Part shown: piece after piece, positions 23,351 through 23,688 of the stretch | How positions within the stretch are numbered: the stretch's first letter is position 1 | How the letters are laid out: the number at the start of each line of letters is the position of its first letter | From: CAVTWS01 sp964390555 | Lineage (GTDB): Bacteria; Actinomycetota; Acidimicrobiia; Acidimicrobiales; SHLQ01 | NCBI GenBank assembly: GCA_964390555.1 | Contig: CAYMJU010000105.1 | Location: 1-23,688 of the forward strand | Reading direction: 5' to 3' | Length of the DNA: 23,688 nt | Program-made: the position numbers and the translations under genes | Notes under the pieces: generated by a model | What the model saw: the letters and a program-made list of their open reading frames with translations, nothing else | What the model was told of the DNA's origin: nothing | The model's database searches: none

Positions 23351-23457
23351 TATTCCACAGTCTGTGGGTAAGTGTAGGCATCGCTGAGTTCTCCACAGGC
23401 TGGGGACAACCCTGTTGACGATGTCGCGGATGTTGTAGTTGGCACAACTGTGGATCG
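23351..23457. other. Cluster of DnaA-box-like 9-mers in a gene-free gap
   Basis: The 210 nt between crgA and the next gene (23308-23517) look less GC-rich than the coding regions and contain five sequences close to TTATCCACA/TTGTCCACA: TATTCCACA (23351), TGTGGGTAA (23363, reverse, one mismatch), TTCTCCACA (23389, one mismatch), TGGGGACAA (23401, reverse, one mismatch) and TGTGGATCG (23449, reverse). The first two overlap a perfect dyad CCACAGTCTGTGG (23355-23367). In M. tuberculosis dnaA and oriC lie on this side of crgA. No perfect box is present, so a true origin is not established. Confidence 0.4.
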
Positions 23458-23517
23458 TGTTGTTTGCGTGACGACTGTGCTGCTCCGCGATGGGCCCAAC
23501 CTGGCCGGTGGGCGTGC

Positions 23518-23688
23518 TCATTCGGGCACGGTTAGAAGGTCCATGTCCTCCATGCAGTGACGCGGCGCGTCGGGGTTCTCGTCGACCGCGGCGGTCATGC
23601 GAACCTCGGTACCGCAGAGCGAGCACCGGTACAGCAGCTTCACCTTGCGCAACTCGCCGACAGGCGGGGGCGCCGGAATTGGCCGGGC
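23518..23688 (-). CDS. C-terminal end of a small zinc-binding conserved protein (5'-truncated)
   Basis: The last 56 residues of a frame open to the right edge. A Pro-rich segment precedes LLYRCSLCGTEVRM and, after an acidic loop, PRHCMEDMDLL: a CxxC pair (Cys22, Cys25) with a HxC-like partner (His44, Cys45), a zinc-knuckle pattern. It resembles small conserved actinobacterial proteins with a CSxCGTE...PRHC core, but I cannot name the family. It is too short to judge the true start; an internal GTG just before the zinc knuckle cannot be excluded. The direction is opposite to crgA, so the two genes are convergent across the DnaA-box-like region. Confidence 0.6.
   Translation of the reverse strand, partial: ARPIPAPPPVGELRKVKLLYRCSLCGTEVRMTAAVDENPDAPRHCMEDMDLLTVPE

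Overview
The window is high-GC DNA, about two thirds G+C by eye. It comes from an actinomycete-type actinobacterium, probably a deep-branching class such as Acidimicrobiia. Three things support this: a maleylpyruvate-isomerase/mycothiol-dependent enzyme, the complete actinobacterial cell-division and Ser/Thr-signalling cluster, and heavy GTG start-codon use with 4-nt stop/start overlaps. The class-level placement is my inference. No mobile element, CRISPR array or recent-transfer signature was seen.

Left part (1-12.9 kb), housekeeping and lineage-specific genes: the 3' end of a membrane receptor kinase with an extracellular Kelch propeller; nudC (NADH pyrophosphatase); a translationally coupled DUF1214-like/sulfotransferase pair; a large TyrA-like/PheA-like fusion protein with an unassigned central region, divergent from a glyoxalase-II/ETHE1-like metallo-beta-lactamase-fold enzyme; two uncharacterised divergent genes (a disordered Zn-ribbon protein and a coiled-coil protein) sharing an intergenic perfect palindrome; a mycothiol-dependent-enzyme family protein; and purK-purE. 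PurK carries an unusual five-copy 30-bp in-frame minisatellite at its N-terminus.

Middle (13.0-14.9 kb): the threonylcarbamoyl-AMP synthase gene (Sua5 type), a secreted phospholipase A2-like protein whose 3' end overlaps it antisense, and tRNA-Leu(CAG) with an abutting strong hairpin.

Right part (14.98-23.3 kb): fhaA, fhaB, pstP, rodA, pbpA, pknB, convergent with trpG/pabA, then crgA. This is the same layout as the M. tuberculosis Rv0011c-Rv0020c region, including the nearby tRNA-Leu, but with no pknA. In this system the PknB PASTA kinase and PstP phosphatase act in opposition, FHA proteins read the phospho-threonines, and RodA/PbpA/CrgA carry out and place peptidoglycan synthesis. The right end holds a cluster of DnaA-box-like 9-mers beyond crgA, the side on which oriC lies in M. 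tuberculosis, and the end of a small Zn-binding protein gene.

A recurrent pattern is that at least ten transcription-unit starts show a TANNNT -10 hexamer ending only 6-9 nt before the start codon with no Shine-Dalgarno sequence, which implies widespread leaderless mRNAs. This pattern was used to choose several starts.
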